The translations under genes and the position numbers were made by a program. Below the pieces are notes generated by a model. That model did no database searches, was not told where the DNA came from, and was given only the letters and a program-made list of their open reading frames with translations. Of a stretch of DNA of 64,000 nucleotides, positions 7,617-17,054 are shown piece by piece; the stretch's first letter is position 1, and every line of letters begins with the position of its first letter. The DNA lies in the NCBI GenBank assembly GCA_026989655.1, contig JALSIX010000038.1, positions 17,671 to 81,670 on the forward strand. Reading direction: 5' to 3'. This stretch comes from Caldilineaceae bacterium (GTDB lineage Bacteria; Chloroflexota; Anaerolineae; Caldilineales; Caldilineaceae).

Positions 7617-8888
7617 TCAGCGCCTCGCGTTCCGCTGACTGCGGCCCACGCTGCTGCCGCTGCGGATGCTCTTCCGCCGGCCGAAATCGGCCTCGGTGGC
7701 CCCGGGGTGGACGATGACGTTCCGCCCCAGCACCATTCGGTCGGGGATGCGGCTGCCCTTGCCGATGAGGGTCAGGCCTGTGTTGAGCCGTTCCGGCAGC
7801 TCCTTGTTGGGGGTGTTCCGTTCTCCATGGCCCACCCGGGCCCCCACTCCGATGACCGCCTCCTTGTCCACGATGCAGCGCTCCACCTCCGCGTCGGCCC
7901 GGATGACCGTGTCGTTCAGGATCACGCTGTCCCGCACCCGGGCTCCGGGTTCCACCACCACCCCGGGGGCGATGACGCTGCGTTCCACCACGCCGAAGAT
8001 CTGACACCCATTGGAGAGGATGGTCCCGTCCACGTCCGCCTGGGGGCCCAACTTCACCGGGGCCTTCTCGTAGGAGCGGGTGTGGACCACCCATTCGGGG
8101 TCGTACAGGTCCAGGGCCGGCTCCTCGGCCAACAGCCCCATGTTGGCCTCCCAGTAGGCCTGGACCGTGCCCACGTCGGCCCAATACCCGGGGTAGAAGT
8201 AGGCGAAGACCCGTCGGTGTTGGCGCACCATCTCGGGCAGCAGGTGGTGGCCGAAGTCCACGTGGTCGCCCTGGAGCAGCGCGTCCACCAGGACGGCCCT
8301 GTCGAAGACGTAGACGCCCATGTTGGCCACATTGCCGGGCGCGCGGCGGGGTTTCTCCTGGAAATCTCGAATGCGTCCGTCCCCGTCCACCCGGACGATG
8401 CCGAAGCGGTAGGTCTCGTGGCGGCTGACCCGTCGCACGGCCACGGTGACCTCCGCGCGGCTCTGGATGTGGAACTCCAGCATGGGCCGGTAGTCCATGA
8501 GATAGATGTGGCGGCCGGAGAGGATGAGGACCCGTTCCTCGGGCTGTTGGAGCACGTAGTCCAGGTTGCGGCGTACCGCGTCCGCGGATCCGCGCTGCCA
8601 GCCGCCGAAGGGGCCCCCCTGGTAGGGCTGGAGCAGGCGCACGCCGCCCTTGGCCCGGTCCAGGTCCCAGGGTTTGCCGATGCCGATGTGGTCGTTCAGG
8701 CTTCGAGGGCGATACTGGGTCAGGATGGCCACGTTGTGGATCCCGCTGTTGACGCAGTTGCTCAGGGAGAAGTCCACCAGGCGGAACTTGCCGCCGAAGG
8801 GCACCGCGGGCTCGGCCCGGATCTCCGTGAGGACGCTCAGGTCGGGGCTCTCACCGCCGGCCATGATCATGGCAAAGGCCTGGGACAT
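7617..8888 (-). CDS. GlgC paralog with degenerate catalytic site, probable non-catalytic ADP-glucose pyrophosphorylase subunit
   Basis: 423 residues, collinear with the intact glgC immediately upstream and nearly identical in stretches such as [20 protein letters not shown]. Functional positions are altered. The nucleotide-binding GGQGTRL loop of the neighbour is [11 protein letters not shown] here, the following AKPAVPF is [12 protein letters not shown] is GSADA, and the catalytic Asp in [10 protein letters not shown] is Arg126 (codon CGC at 8511-8513) in [10 protein letters not shown]. Sugar-binding FQEKP and the C-terminal left-handed beta-helix repeats are retained. The stop of the upstream gene overlaps the SD (TGAGGAGG), so the two are translationally linked. 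By analogy to GlgC/GlgD and plant large subunits I infer a regulatory partner. A moonlighting or simply decaying copy is the alternative. Confidence 0.88.
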   Translation of the reverse strand: MSQAFAMIMAGGESPDLSVLTEIRAEPAVPFGGKFRLVDFSLSNCVNSGIHNVAILTQYRPRSLNDHIGIGKPWDLDRAKGGVRLLQPYQGGPFGGWQRGSADAVRRNLDYVLQQPEERVLILSGRHIYLMDYRPMLEFHIQSRAEVTVAVRRVSRHETYRFGIVRVDGDGRIRDFQEKPRRAPGNVANMGVYVFDRAVLVDALLQGDHVDFGHHLLPEMVRQHRRVFAYFYPGYWADVGTVQAYWEANMGLLAEEPALDLYDPEWVVHTRSYEKAPVKLGPQADVDGTILSNGCQIFGVVERSVIAPGVVVEPGARVRDSVILNDTVIRADAEVERCIVDKEAVIGVGARVGHGERNTPNKELPERLNTGLTLIGKGSRIPDRMVLGRNVIVHPGATEADFGRRKSIRSGSSVGRSQRNARR

Positions 8889-8899
8889 GGGCCGCCTCC

Positions 8900-10153
8900 T
8901 CAGATGGTCTGGCCGTCGGGGACCACTCGGTCTTCGGGGAAGGCCTCCTCCCGGCGGCCGCTGTTGATGAGCACGTTGCAGCCGATGCGGCTGCCCTCGG
9001 GGATCTCCGCGCCCTTGCCCACCACGGTGATGCCGGTGTTCAGGCGGTCGGGCATCTGTTGGTTGGGGATGTCGGGGTCGCCCTGGCCGATGAGGGTGCC
9101 CGCGCCCACGGTGACCTCCTTGTCGATGACCGCCCGCTGCACCAGGGCGCCGGGCCCGATCCAGGTGTCGTTCATGATGACGCTGTCCCGGACCACCGCG
9201 CCGGGGCTGACGTAGACGCCGGGGCTGAGGACGCTGTTCTCCACATGGCCCCGGACGATGCTGCCGTTGGAGACCAGGCTGCGGAGCACCCGGGCCTGGG
9301 GCGTCACCTTGACCGCGGGCCGTTCCTGGGACTTCGTGTAGATAGGCCAGTTCTCGTCGTACAGGTCCAGCGCGGGCTCGGGCTGGACCAGCTCCAGGTT
9401 CGTGGCCCAGTAGGCGTGGACCGTGCCCACGTCCACCCAGTAGCCCTGGAAGCGGTAGGCGAAGACCCGGTCGCCGGCGGCCAGCATGGCCGGCACCACG
9501 TGTTGTCCGAAGTCCACCCGAGGCGAGTCTGCCGTGCCCTCGCCCAGCCGGTGCTCCAGGGCAGGGCGGTCGAAGACGTAGATGCCCATGGAGGCCAGGT
9601 TGCTCCTGGGCTCCTTGGGCTTCTCCTGGAAGCGGACGATGCGTCCCTCTCCGTCCACCTCCATGATGCCGAAGCGGTGGGCTTCCTCCAGGGGCACGGG
9701 CATCACCCCGATGGTCAGGGCCGCGCCCTTCTCCCGGTGGTACCGGAGCATGGGCCGGTAGTCCATCTTGTAGATGTGGTCGCCCGAGAGGACCAGCACC
9801 GTATCGGCCCGTTGTTCCCGGATGTAGTCCAGGTTCTGGTAGATCGCGTCCGCGGTGCCCGCGTACCAGACCTGGCCGCCTCGCCCCTGGTAGGGCTGGA
9901 GGATCCGGACCCCACCCTTGGCCCGGTCCAGGTCCCAGGGTTTGCCGATGCCGATGTGCTCGTTCAGGCTGTGGGGGCGGTATTGGGTGAGGACGCCCAC
10001 GGTGTAGATCCCGCTGTTGACGCAGTTGCTCAGGGTGAAGTCGATGATGCGGAACTTGCCCGCGAAGGGCACTGCAGGCTTGGCCCGGGTCTCGGAGAGG
10101 ACGGTGAGGCGGGTTCCCTGGCCGCCAGCCAGGATCATGGCCACGACGTTCAT
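8900..10153 (-). CDS. glgC: Glucose-1-phosphate adenylyltransferase (ADP-glucose pyrophosphorylase)
   Basis: 417 residues. It makes ADP-glucose from ATP and glucose-1-phosphate, the committed step of bacterial glycogen synthesis. All signatures are intact: [20 protein letters not shown] (nucleotide loop with Lys25), [34 protein letters not shown], the catalytic Asp125 in [19 protein letters not shown] for glucose-1-phosphate and a C-terminal hexapeptide-repeat beta-helix. The ATG at 10153 gives the standard N terminus; upstream in-frame codons would add an atypical Arg/Pro-rich stretch. It is the first gene of a pair with the degenerate paralog 11 bases downstream. Confidence 0.95.
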   Translation of the reverse strand: MNVVAMILAGGQGTRLTVLSETRAKPAVPFAGKFRIIDFTLSNCVNSGIYTVGVLTQYRPHSLNEHIGIGKPWDLDRAKGGVRILQPYQGRGGQVWYAGTADAIYQNLDYIREQRADTVLVLSGDHIYKMDYRPMLRYHREKGAALTIGVMPVPLEEAHRFGIMEVDGEGRIVRFQEKPKEPRSNLASMGIYVFDRPALEHRLGEGTADSPRVDFGQHVVPAMLAAGDRVFAYRFQGYWVDVGTVHAYWATNLELVQPEPALDLYDENWPIYTKSQERPAVKVTPQARVLRSLVSNGSIVRGHVENSVLSPGVYVSPGAVVRDSVIMNDTWIGPGALVQRAVIDKEVTVGAGTLIGQGDPDIPNQQMPDRLNTGITVVGKGAEIPEGSRIGCNVLINSGRREEAFPEDRVVPDGQTI

Positions 10154-10341
10154 GGTGCAGCGGTTCTCCGGACGGTGTCTCCCTGGAGGAGGGCGGGCAT
10201 CTTCCTTCATCCGCGGTCCGGCCACGTCTCCTGGGCCGCGAGGAGGCTCGAGGGAGTGGACCGAGACGCCGGAGCGCCGGGCCTGTGGGCCCAGGCGGTG
10301 GGGTGGACGGGATGCTGGCCGCAGGGTGCTGTGCCAGGTGT

Positions 10342-10370
10342 ATGGTACCGGATCCCAGGGGGAAATTCAA
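10342..10370 (-). promoter_or_regulatory. Promoter of the glgC pair
   Basis: On the minus strand TTGAAT (10370-10365), 17 bases and TACCAT (10347-10342) form a plausible sigma70-like promoter. The leader to the glgC ATG would be about 180 bases. The remainder of the 10154-10419 gap shows no gene. Confidence 0.45.
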
Positions 10371-10419
10371 GGATCCGTGGGACATCCACGTTGGCCCCAG
10401 GGGAGGCGGTGGCGACAGG

Positions 10420-11442
10420 TCACCGCTGCGCCAGGTAGAGGAAGGCGAGGAGCAGCGCGAGCAGGACGGCCCACAGGGCCGTGGCCCGACGGGTGGCCCG
10501 GCGGGCTCGCCGCTCCTCCCACCAGGTCCGGGGACGGACCCCCTGGGCCAGAAAGGTGAGGACGCTGGCCAGGTTGACGCCGATGACGTTGATCCCGACC
10601 AGCAGGAGGGCGCCCAGGGCCTGGGCCAGGTGGCCGCTGCCCAGGAGCATCCCCGCGGTGACCATGGGGGGCATGAGGGCCACGGCCACCATGACGCCGA
10701 TGACCGCCTCGGCCAGGCCCCGGGTGAAGGCCAGCGCGCCTGCAGTGCCTGCGGCCAGGGCCAGGATCAGATCGCTGAGCTGGGGCTGGGTGCGGGCCAC
10801 GAGGGCCGGGGAGGTGGGGTCCACGGCCACCACCAGGCCCATGGCCCCGGAGACGGCCAGGGCCAGGAGCGCGCCCACCGCGTTGGTCCGCACCGCCCGT
10901 CGGAGCAGGTCGGTGTCGCCCAGGGTGGTGGCCAGGGCCATGGCCACGTTGGGGCCCAGGAGGGGCGCGATGACCATGGAGCCGATGACCACCGCGATGT
11001 CGTTCCGCAGCAGCCCCACCCCGGCCACCAGGGCCGAGAGGGCCGTGAGCACCACGAAGACCCGGGTGATGCCCACCGCGCCCACCACCGCGGTGTAGAG
11101 CTCCTCCCGGCTGATCCGGCCGCTCCGCTCCGCGGGCGAGGGCTCGGCCTCCGGGCCGGGCCGGGGCGCGGCCCCCTCTGGTTCCTCCTCCGGCTCCAGG
11201 CGGGGGACGGTGGCCTCCGCGGCCAGGACCACGATGCGGAAGACGTCGGAGCCGCTGAAGGCCTGGGTCAGGCGATCCATGACGGCCTCGCTCTCCTCCG
11301 CCGGCACCAGGAGGTGGATCGCGATCCGATCCTCCTGAGCTTGGTCCTTCCACAGGCCCAGGAGGGGCTGGTCCCCCAGGATCTCGGCCAGCCGGTCCTG
11401 GCCGTTGGCCGGGATGAAGGCCTGGAGATAGCGCGGGGCCAC
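10420..11442 (-). CDS. DUF389-family integral membrane protein
   Basis: 340 residues from a GTG start that lies 3 bases after the aldehyde dehydrogenase stop. The N-terminal about 80 residues form a soluble alpha/beta domain ([19 protein letters not shown]..., [18 protein letters not shown]). An acidic Pro/Glu linker follows. The C-terminal about 210 residues carry roughly six membrane helices with DUF389 marks: [41 protein letters not shown] and [19 protein letters not shown]. The function of DUF389 proteins is unknown. Tight spacing suggests cotranscription with the aldehyde dehydrogenase, but this may reflect genome compactness rather than shared function. Confidence 0.85.
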   Translation of the reverse strand: MAPRYLQAFIPANGQDRLAEILGDQPLLGLWKDQAQEDRIAIHLLVPAEESEAVMDRLTQAFSGSDVFRIVVLAAEATVPRLEPEEEPEGAAPRPGPEAEPSPAERSGRISREELYTAVVGAVGITRVFVVLTALSALVAGVGLLRNDIAVVIGSMVIAPLLGPNVAMALATTLGDTDLLRRAVRTNAVGALLALAVSGAMGLVVAVDPTSPALVARTQPQLSDLILALAAGTAGALAFTRGLAEAVIGVMVAVALMPPMVTAGMLLGSGHLAQALGALLLVGINVIGVNLASVLTFLAQGVRPRTWWEERRARRATRRATALWAVLLALLLAFLYLAQR

Positions 11443-11445
11443 GGC

Positions 11446-13167
11446 TCAGCCTCGCAGTGCGTCCACGAAGATCCCCGGCAGGTGGAGCCAGCCTGGGTTC
11501 TCCGCGAAGGCCGCCATGCGCCAGCCCACGCTGTGGTTGAAGCGATGGGTGACGAACCAGGGGGGCTTGGGCAGGAGCTGGAACTGGCCGTGGCGCAGGT
11601 TGCGGGGGAAGGGATAGAAGTTGCCGTACACCACGCTCTTCTCCGGCCGGTCGAAGAGGAAGGTGTTGTGGACCATGCCGATGCCGCTCTGGACGTCGGC
11701 CAGGGTGTGGCCTGGGTAGGCGCCCCAGGGGGTCTGGGAGAGGAGGAAGCCGGCCCCCACCCAGATGTTGACGCCGATGGTGCCGTAGCGCAGGTCGGCC
11801 AGGGCCTGATCCAGCGCCCGGCCAAGGTGTCGGGCGGTCCTGGGATGGACGATGAGGTTCGCTCCCAGGGTGCCGTAGAGGCGCTCGTTGACGAAGCGCA
11901 CCGCATGGCGCAGGAACTCGGCCGGATCGTTTCCGGGGAGCCCGGTCTGGACCAGTACCGGCCCGAAGACCTCCTCTCGGAAGAAGGGGGAATCGGCTTC
12001 CGGATCCACGTCGGTGATCAGGGTGCGGGGTACCCGGCAGCTCCAGGGCTCGTCCAGGAGCTCCACCCGTCCATCGTGTCGAGCCGCCTGGGCCTGGCGC
12101 TCCTCCGCGCCGGGGTAGTAGGCCTCTCGGTGGGGTATCGAGCGCATCACCGTGCGCAGGTGGAAGAGGAGGCGTTCGGTCAGGGGCCAGGCCCGGGGGG
12201 TCACCAGCACCTGGGCCGCGATGCAGTTGAAGCCGCAGTTCTGGAGCTTCTGGGTGGCGATGTGTTCGGCCTGGAAACGCAGGTCCGCCTCGTCCCAGGG
12301 GCCGGGGACCACGATGGTGGGGGTCACGTTCCCCAGCTCCGCGGTGATGGGCTTGTCCAACAGGGGGGTGCCCTGCTCTCGCCGACGTTGGCCCTCCGGG
12401 CCGGGCCCCCAGACGATGGCGTCGAAGGTCCGGGCGCTGCCGGTCATGTGGACCGCCTCGATCCCGTGGTGGTGGACCAGATACTGGCCCACCTCCGGGC
12501 CGCCGTGGACGAACTCCACAAAGCCGTAGGCCCGCAGGGTGGCGAAGATCTCCTCGAAGAAGGGCCTCAGATAGTCGTTCACCGGGTTCATCTTCGCCAA
12601 CACCACCGAGCCCTCGGCCACCAGTTGGTGGAGCACGTCCATGGGGGTGATGCTGGCCACGTTCCCCGCGCCCAGCACCAGGGTGACCCGACCTGGTGGG
12701 CTCGACCGGCGATAGAAGGAGGCCATCTGCTCCCGGAGGTTGTCCAGGGTCACGTCCCGCTGCATCCAGACCTCCGCACGGACGCCGTGCATGAGGAGGC
12801 GCTCGTAGAGGTTCAGGGGATAGACCTGGACCACCACCTGGCCGTCGGCCCGGGTGCGCACGGGGCCTGTGTGGTGCAGCAGGTCGTCCCCCCGGCTCAG
12901 GGCCACCAGGGTCTCCACGTAGCGGTTGATGCCGTGGAGCAGGGCCCAGGGGCCACCGGCCCACTCCTCGCCCACCAGCGGCGAATCCAGGGGAATCCCC
13001 TTGGCCTGGGCCGCGGCCTCCACCCACTCCCGGGCCACCCGGCCGGTGCGGCGTCGCATCTCGCCCAGGTGGTGGATCTTCTCCTCCAGGGGGAGGCGGG
13101 CCCAGTCGTCCTTGCGGACCTGGAGACGTCCGATCTTGGCGTCCAGCTCGCGGGTGTCCATCTCCAT
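11446..13167 (-). CDS. Aldehyde dehydrogenase family protein
   Basis: 573 residues, about 70-100 longer than ordinary ALDHs, with the extra length mainly at the N terminus and in the middle. Family features are LVLGAGNVASITPMDVLHQL (cofactor-binding entry), MTGSARTFDAIVWG (coenzyme loop with conserved Gly-Ser), AELGNVTPTIVV (general-base Glu region) and LQNCGFNCIAAQVLV (catalytic Cys region). These place it among divergent NAD(P)-linked aldehyde dehydrogenases. An ATG at 13167 with AGAGGT upstream is used. It diverges from the Lrp-type regulator and polyamine-import cluster, so oxidation of an amino-aldehyde or semialdehyde is a reasonable inference, but no residue shows the substrate. Confidence 0.82.
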   Translation of the reverse strand: MEMDTRELDAKIGRLQVRKDDWARLPLEEKIHHLGEMRRRTGRVAREWVEAAAQAKGIPLDSPLVGEEWAGGPWALLHGINRYVETLVALSRGDDLLHHTGPVRTRADGQVVVQVYPLNLYERLLMHGVRAEVWMQRDVTLDNLREQMASFYRRSSPPGRVTLVLGAGNVASITPMDVLHQLVAEGSVVLAKMNPVNDYLRPFFEEIFATLRAYGFVEFVHGGPEVGQYLVHHHGIEAVHMTGSARTFDAIVWGPGPEGQRRREQGTPLLDKPITAELGNVTPTIVVPGPWDEADLRFQAEHIATQKLQNCGFNCIAAQVLVTPRAWPLTERLLFHLRTVMRSIPHREAYYPGAEERQAQAARHDGRVELLDEPWSCRVPRTLITDVDPEADSPFFREEVFGPVLVQTGLPGNDPAEFLRHAVRFVNERLYGTLGANLIVHPRTARHLGRALDQALADLRYGTIGVNIWVGAGFLLSQTPWGAYPGHTLADVQSGIGMVHNTFLFDRPEKSVVYGNFYPFPRNLRHGQFQLLPKPPWFVTHRFNHSVGWRMAAFAENPGWLHLPGIFVDALRG

Positions 13168-13409
13168 CCAGAGACCTCTTGGTCAGCGATGAGGAAGTTC
13201 GTTGGCGAGGGGCAGGGGGCGAACATCCGGGGGAGGCGTCCGACCTCCCCGCCGCCCGTCTCTCCACTATGGCCTGGGTGGATTGTGGCCGGGTTTCTCC
13301 CAGATTGCAAGTCTACCTGTGCCGGGGAATCCGCTCCTCCCCTGGCGGGCGCGCCGGAGGAGCCGGTCGGGACGGGCTGCCCTTGCGTGCACCTGGCGGC
13401 CGGGGCGAT

Positions 13410-13438
13410 TTGCGGGATTGCGATAATCGTAGTATACT
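13410..13438 (+). promoter_or_regulatory. Promoter of the lrp-pot operon
   Basis: TTGCGG (13410-13415), a 17-base spacer and TATACT (13433-13438) sit in an AT-enriched patch, giving a start near 13445 and a 70-base leader to the regulator ATG. The 346-base gap (13168-13513) between the divergent aldehyde dehydrogenase and regulator genes holds no other gene. It is the natural place for Lrp-type autoregulatory sites, though I cannot name one. Confidence 0.6.
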
Positions 13439-13513
13439 TGCCCGGCGCTGCGAAATTCGTAATCCCCCGCCAAGCGTTCGCCACCCTGTCAGCGGGATCT
13501 CCAGGGATCTCCC

Positions 13514-14008
13514 ATGGACGAACTGGACTACGCGATCCTGGCCCATCTCCAACAGGATGGCCGCAAGCCCTTCACGGAGATCGCCAAGGCCCTCCAGGTG
13601 ACCGAGGGGACGGTGCGGAACCGGGTGGCTCGGCTGGTGGAGGAGAAGGTGGTGCGCATCATCGGTCTGGTGGACCCTCACCGCACGGGCATCCACGCGC
13701 CGGCCATGGTGGGGATCCACGTCCATCCGGCCCATCTGGACCAGGCTCTGGAGGAGATCGCGGCCATTCCCGAGGTGAGCTATCTCCTGTGGGTCACCGG
13801 GGAGTACGATCTGTTGGTGGAGGTGATGTGCCGGGATCGGGATCACCTGGCCCGGGTGCTCAAGGACCGGATCTCCAAGGTGACCGGGGTCCAGCGCACC
13901 TGGACCTCCATGATCCTGCAGGTCTACAAGGTGGCGGAGCAGAGCCTGAGCCACTATCTGCGGGTATCGGAGCGCCCCCCATCCAAGGTGGACGGACGCT
14001 ATGCATGA
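13514..14008 (+). CDS. Lrp/AsnC-family transcriptional regulator
   Basis: 164 residues. The N-terminal winged helix-turn-helix reads MDELDYAILAHLQQDGRKPF with TEIAKALQVTEGTVRNRVAR as the recognition region. It is followed by the RAM ligand-binding domain (IIGLVDPHRTGI..., VSYLLWVTGEYDLLVEVMC, ISKVTGVQRTWTSMIL). Lrp/AsnC proteins sense amino acids or related small molecules and often control the neighbouring operon. Its stop overlaps the potB start by 8 bases, so it is the first gene of the polyamine-import operon and very probably its regulator. The divergent aldehyde dehydrogenase may be a second target. Confidence 0.93.
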   Translation: MDELDYAILAHLQQDGRKPFTEIAKALQVTEGTVRNRVARLVEEKVVRIIGLVDPHRTGIHAPAMVGIHVHPAHLDQALEEIAAIPEVSYLLWVTGEYDLLVEVMCRDRDHLARVLKDRISKVTGVQRTWTSMILQVYKVAEQSLSHYLRVSERPPSKVDGRYA

Positions 14009-14864
14009 GAGCCTGTCGAGGCGCCGCGGCCATCGGGCCCAGTTCTGGTTCCTCTTCACGCCCGGGGCCTTCTGGCTGGGGTTCTTCTTCCTGTTGCCCC
14101 TGCTCATCGTGCTGGTCTACAGCTTCTTCACCCGGGGGCCCTACGGGAACGTGATCTATCGGTGGACCGCGGACAACTACGCCCGGCTCCTGAACCCCAT
14201 CTACTTCCAGATCTTCTGGCAGTCCCTGTGGATGGCCGTCACCACCACGGTCATCAGCCTGTTGGTGGGATACCCCCTGGCCTACTACATCGCTCGCCAG
14301 CGACAGCCCTGGCGGAACGTGCTCCTCCTGTTGGTCATCATCCCCTTCTGGACCAACTTCCTGGTGCGGACCTACGCGATCATGGTCTTGTTCCGGACCG
14401 AGGGGGTGGTGAACGCGGTGCTCCAGGGGCTGGGCGTGATCCAGGAGCCCTTGCAGATCATGTACACTCCCTTCGCGGTGACCTTCGGCCTGGTCTACGG
14501 CTACCTCCCCTTCATGGTGCTCCCCCTGTACGCGTCCATCGAGAAGTTCGATTTCTCCCTCATCGAGGCGGCCCAGGACCTGGGCGCGAACGGGTGGCGT
14601 TCCTTTCTCCGGGTGATGCTGCCCCTGACCTTGCCGGGGATCGTGGCCGGCTGTATCCTGGTCTTCATCCCGGCCATCGGCGCCTTTGTCACGCCGGATC
14701 TCCTGGGCGGGGCCAAGACCATGATGATCGGCAACCTGACCCAACAGCAGTTCCTGAAGGCCCGGAACTGGCCCTTCGGCTCGGCTGTCTCCATCTCCCT
14801 GATGGTGATCGTCTCCATCGCGGCCTGGATCTACTTCCGCTACGGCGAGGAGGAGATGCTCTGA
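14001..14864 (+). CDS. potB: Spermidine/putrescine ABC transporter permease PotB
   Basis: 287 residues with about six membrane helices. The N terminus has a short basic tail then FWFLFTPGAFWLGFFFLLPL. The family external loop YSFFTRGPYGNVIYRWTADNY and the EAA loop SLIEAAQDLGANGWRSFLRV followed by MLPLTLPG are clear. FLVRTYAIMVLFRTEGVVN is typical of PotB and related polyamine or 2-aminoethylphosphonate permeases. Its ATG lies inside the end of the regulator gene and its stop overlaps the potC ATG (TGATG), indicating translational coupling. It forms the inner-membrane channel with PotC. Confidence 0.92.
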   Translation: MHESLSRRRGHRAQFWFLFTPGAFWLGFFFLLPLLIVLVYSFFTRGPYGNVIYRWTADNYARLLNPIYFQIFWQSLWMAVTTTVISLLVGYPLAYYIARQRQPWRNVLLLLVIIPFWTNFLVRTYAIMVLFRTEGVVNAVLQGLGVIQEPLQIMYTPFAVTFGLVYGYLPFMVLPLYASIEKFDFSLIEAAQDLGANGWRSFLRVMLPLTLPGIVAGCILVFIPAIGAFVTPDLLGGAKTMMIGNLTQQQFLKARNWPFGSAVSISLMVIVSIAAWIYFRYGEEEML

Positions 14865-15811
14865 TGGCCCTGGAAGCCACCACGGTGGAACGACCTCTGG
14901 CCACCCAGCCCCCGCCGGCCGCCGGCACCCGAGGCGCCGCGGCCCGCTGGCTCCTGGGCCTGAACGCGCTGTTGGTCTACACCTTCCTCTACGCGCCCAT
15001 CCTCATCCTGGTGATCCTCTCCTTCAACGCCTCCAGGAACGTCTCGGTGTGGCGAGGGTTCACCCTGGACTGGTATCGCAGCCTCCTGGCCGGCGCGGGG
15101 ACCCTGGGCCTGTACGGCGACACCGGGACCGTGGCCCAGGACACCGCGGAGCTGGCCCGGAACTTCCAGGCCAGCGGCATCGTGCTGGCCCTGCGCAACA
15201 GCCTGATCGTCTCCTTCTCCGCGACGGCCATCTCCACGGTCTTTGGTACCATGATCGCGCTGGCCCTCCACCGGTACCGCTTCCGCTTCAAGGGCACCTT
15301 TCAGACCCTGTTGGCCCTGCCCGTGGTGATCCCGGACATCACCATGGGCATTTCCCTGTTGGTCTTCTTCTCGCTCCTGTTCCGCCTGCTGGAGAACCTG
15401 CTGGGGCTGCGCATGGCCCTGGGCTTTGCCACCATCATCATCGGCCACGTGGCCTTCAACGTCTCCTACGTGGCCATCGTGGTCCGGGCTCGCCTGGCCG
15501 GGATGGACCGGACCCTGGAGGAGGCGGCCCAGGACCTGGGCGCGAACGAGTGGCAGACGTTTCGACGGGTCACCCTGCCCCTGATCATGCCGGGAGTGCT
15601 GGGCGGCGCTCTGTTGGCCTTCACCCTCTCCCTGGACGACTTCGTCATCACCTTCTTCACCGCAGGGGTGGGATCCAGCACCCTGCCTCTCTTCGTGTAC
15701 GGGATGATCCGCTTCACCGTGACACCGGCCATCAACGCGGTCTCCACCCTGATGTTGTTGGCCTCCATGGTCCTGGTGCTCCTCTCTCTGGCCATCCAAC
15801 GGCGAGGATGA
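14864..15811 (+). CDS. potC: Spermidine/putrescine ABC transporter permease PotC
   Basis: 315 residues, longer than typical PotC (about 260-270). The N terminus has a 25-residue Pro/Ala-rich cytoplasmic tail. After helix 1 and FNASRNVSVWRGFTLDWYRS comes an inserted external stretch of roughly 27 residues (AGAGTLGLYGDTGTVAQDTA and following) before the conserved LALRNSLIVSFSAT. The EAA loop is TLEEAAQDLGANEWQTFRRV and the C-terminal SLDDFVITFFTAG is a strong PotC marker. It is translationally coupled to potB and precedes the binding-protein gene by 79 bases. Confidence 0.92.
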   Translation: MALEATTVERPLATQPPPAAGTRGAAARWLLGLNALLVYTFLYAPILILVILSFNASRNVSVWRGFTLDWYRSLLAGAGTLGLYGDTGTVAQDTAELARNFQASGIVLALRNSLIVSFSATAISTVFGTMIALALHRYRFRFKGTFQTLLALPVVIPDITMGISLLVFFSLLFRLLENLLGLRMALGFATIIIGHVAFNVSYVAIVVRARLAGMDRTLEEAAQDLGANEWQTFRRVTLPLIMPGVLGGALLAFTLSLDDFVITFFTAGVGSSTLPLFVYGMIRFTVTPAINAVSTLMLLASMVLVLLSLAIQRRG

Positions 15812-15890
15812 CCTGGGCCTTCGCGCCTTCTCCGTGGCACAGCACGCTGCTGGCATCTCGACACTCTTCAACCCAAGGAGGGACACATCC

Positions 15891-17006
15891 ATGAAGACCC
15901 ATCGTCTGTTCGTCTGGCTGGTCCTGGTGACTGTCCTGGCCCTGGTGGTGGCCGCGTGCGCGGCGCCCGCAGCCCCCCAGGCGCCGGCCTCCGGGGGGGC
16001 AGAGGAAGCCGCGGCCCCGGAAGGCGGGGAATCCGGTGAGGTCCTGGAGCTGAACATCTACAACTGGTCCACCTACATCGCGCCGGAGACCATCCCCCGC
16101 TTCGAGGAGCGCTATGGGGTCAAGGTGAACTACGACATCTTCGACAGCAACGAGGAGCTGTTGGCCAAGCTCCAGGGTGGCAACCCGGGGTACGACCTCA
16201 TTGTGCCCTCGGACTACATGGTGGAGATCATGATCAACCTGGGCATGTTGGAGGAGCTGGACCACGAGAACATCCCCAACATCGCCAACCTCGATCCCAC
16301 CTTCCAGAACCCCCGCTACGATCCGGGGCTGAAGTACTGCGTGCCCTACCAGTGGGGCACCATGGGTATTGGCTACAACATCGAGGCCACCGGCGGCGAG
16401 ATCGACAGTTGGTGGTCCTTCTGGGACGAGAAGTACGCGGGCCGGATCGCGTGGCTGGACGATCCCCGGGCCGTCATGGGCGTGGCCCTGCTCCTGCTGG
16501 GCTACGACATCAACACCACGGATCCCGACCAGATCAACGAGGCCAAGGAGCTCCTGTTGGAGCAGAAACCCCTGGTGGCCGCCTTCGCACCGGACACGGG
16601 CCAGATCCTCCTGGACGAGGGCGAGGTGGATCTGACCATGGAGTGGAGCGGCGACATCTTCCAGGTGATGGAGGAGAACCCGGCCATCCGCTACAGCATC
16701 CCCAAGGAGGGGTCCATCGTCTGGACCGACAACATGTGCATCCCCAAGGGCGCGCCCCACAAGGAGCTGGCCGAGAAGTTCATCAACTACATCCTGGAGC
16801 CCGAGGTGGGCGCGGAGCTGTCCAACTACATCCGCTACGCGACCCCCAACGCGGCCGCGCTGCCCCTGATCAACGAGGAGGACCGCAACAACCCCGGCAT
16901 CTACCCACCGCCCGAGGTGATGGAGCGGCTCCAGTTCGTGGTGGACGTGGGCGAGGCCACGGTCCTCTACGACGACGCGTGGACGGAGATCAAGTCCGCC
17001 CAGTAG
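15891..17006 (+). CDS. potD: Spermidine/putrescine-binding lipoprotein PotD
   Basis: 371 residues from the ATG after AAGGAGGGAC. A lipoprotein signal ends in VVAACAAPAAP, followed by an acidic Ala/Glu/Gly linker. The mature domain begins LELNIYNWSTYIAPETIPRF, the PotD/PotF hallmark (the W and Y contact polyamine), then YDLIVPSDYMVEIM, YCVPYQWGTMGIGYN and DLTMEWSGDIFQVM (Glu/Trp positions near the binding site) and a terminal VVDVGEATVLYDDAWTEIK. It captures polyamines outside the membrane for PotBC. Sequence cannot separate spermidine from putrescine preference. It sits between the permeases and the ATPase gene. Confidence 0.92.
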   Translation: MKTHRLFVWLVLVTVLALVVAACAAPAAPQAPASGGAEEAAAPEGGESGEVLELNIYNWSTYIAPETIPRFEERYGVKVNYDIFDSNEELLAKLQGGNPGYDLIVPSDYMVEIMINLGMLEELDHENIPNIANLDPTFQNPRYDPGLKYCVPYQWGTMGIGYNIEATGGEIDSWWSFWDEKYAGRIAWLDDPRAVMGVALLLLGYDINTTDPDQINEAKELLLEQKPLVAAFAPDTGQILLDEGEVDLTMEWSGDIFQVMEENPAIRYSIPKEGSIVWTDNMCIPKGAPHKELAEKFINYILEPEVGAELSNYIRYATPNAAALPLINEEDRNNPGIYPPPEVMERLQFVVDVGEATVLYDDAWTEIKSAQ

Positions 17007-17054
17007 CCCGATCGGTCTTCGCTGTCCTCGGACATATTCCCGAGCCAATGTCCT

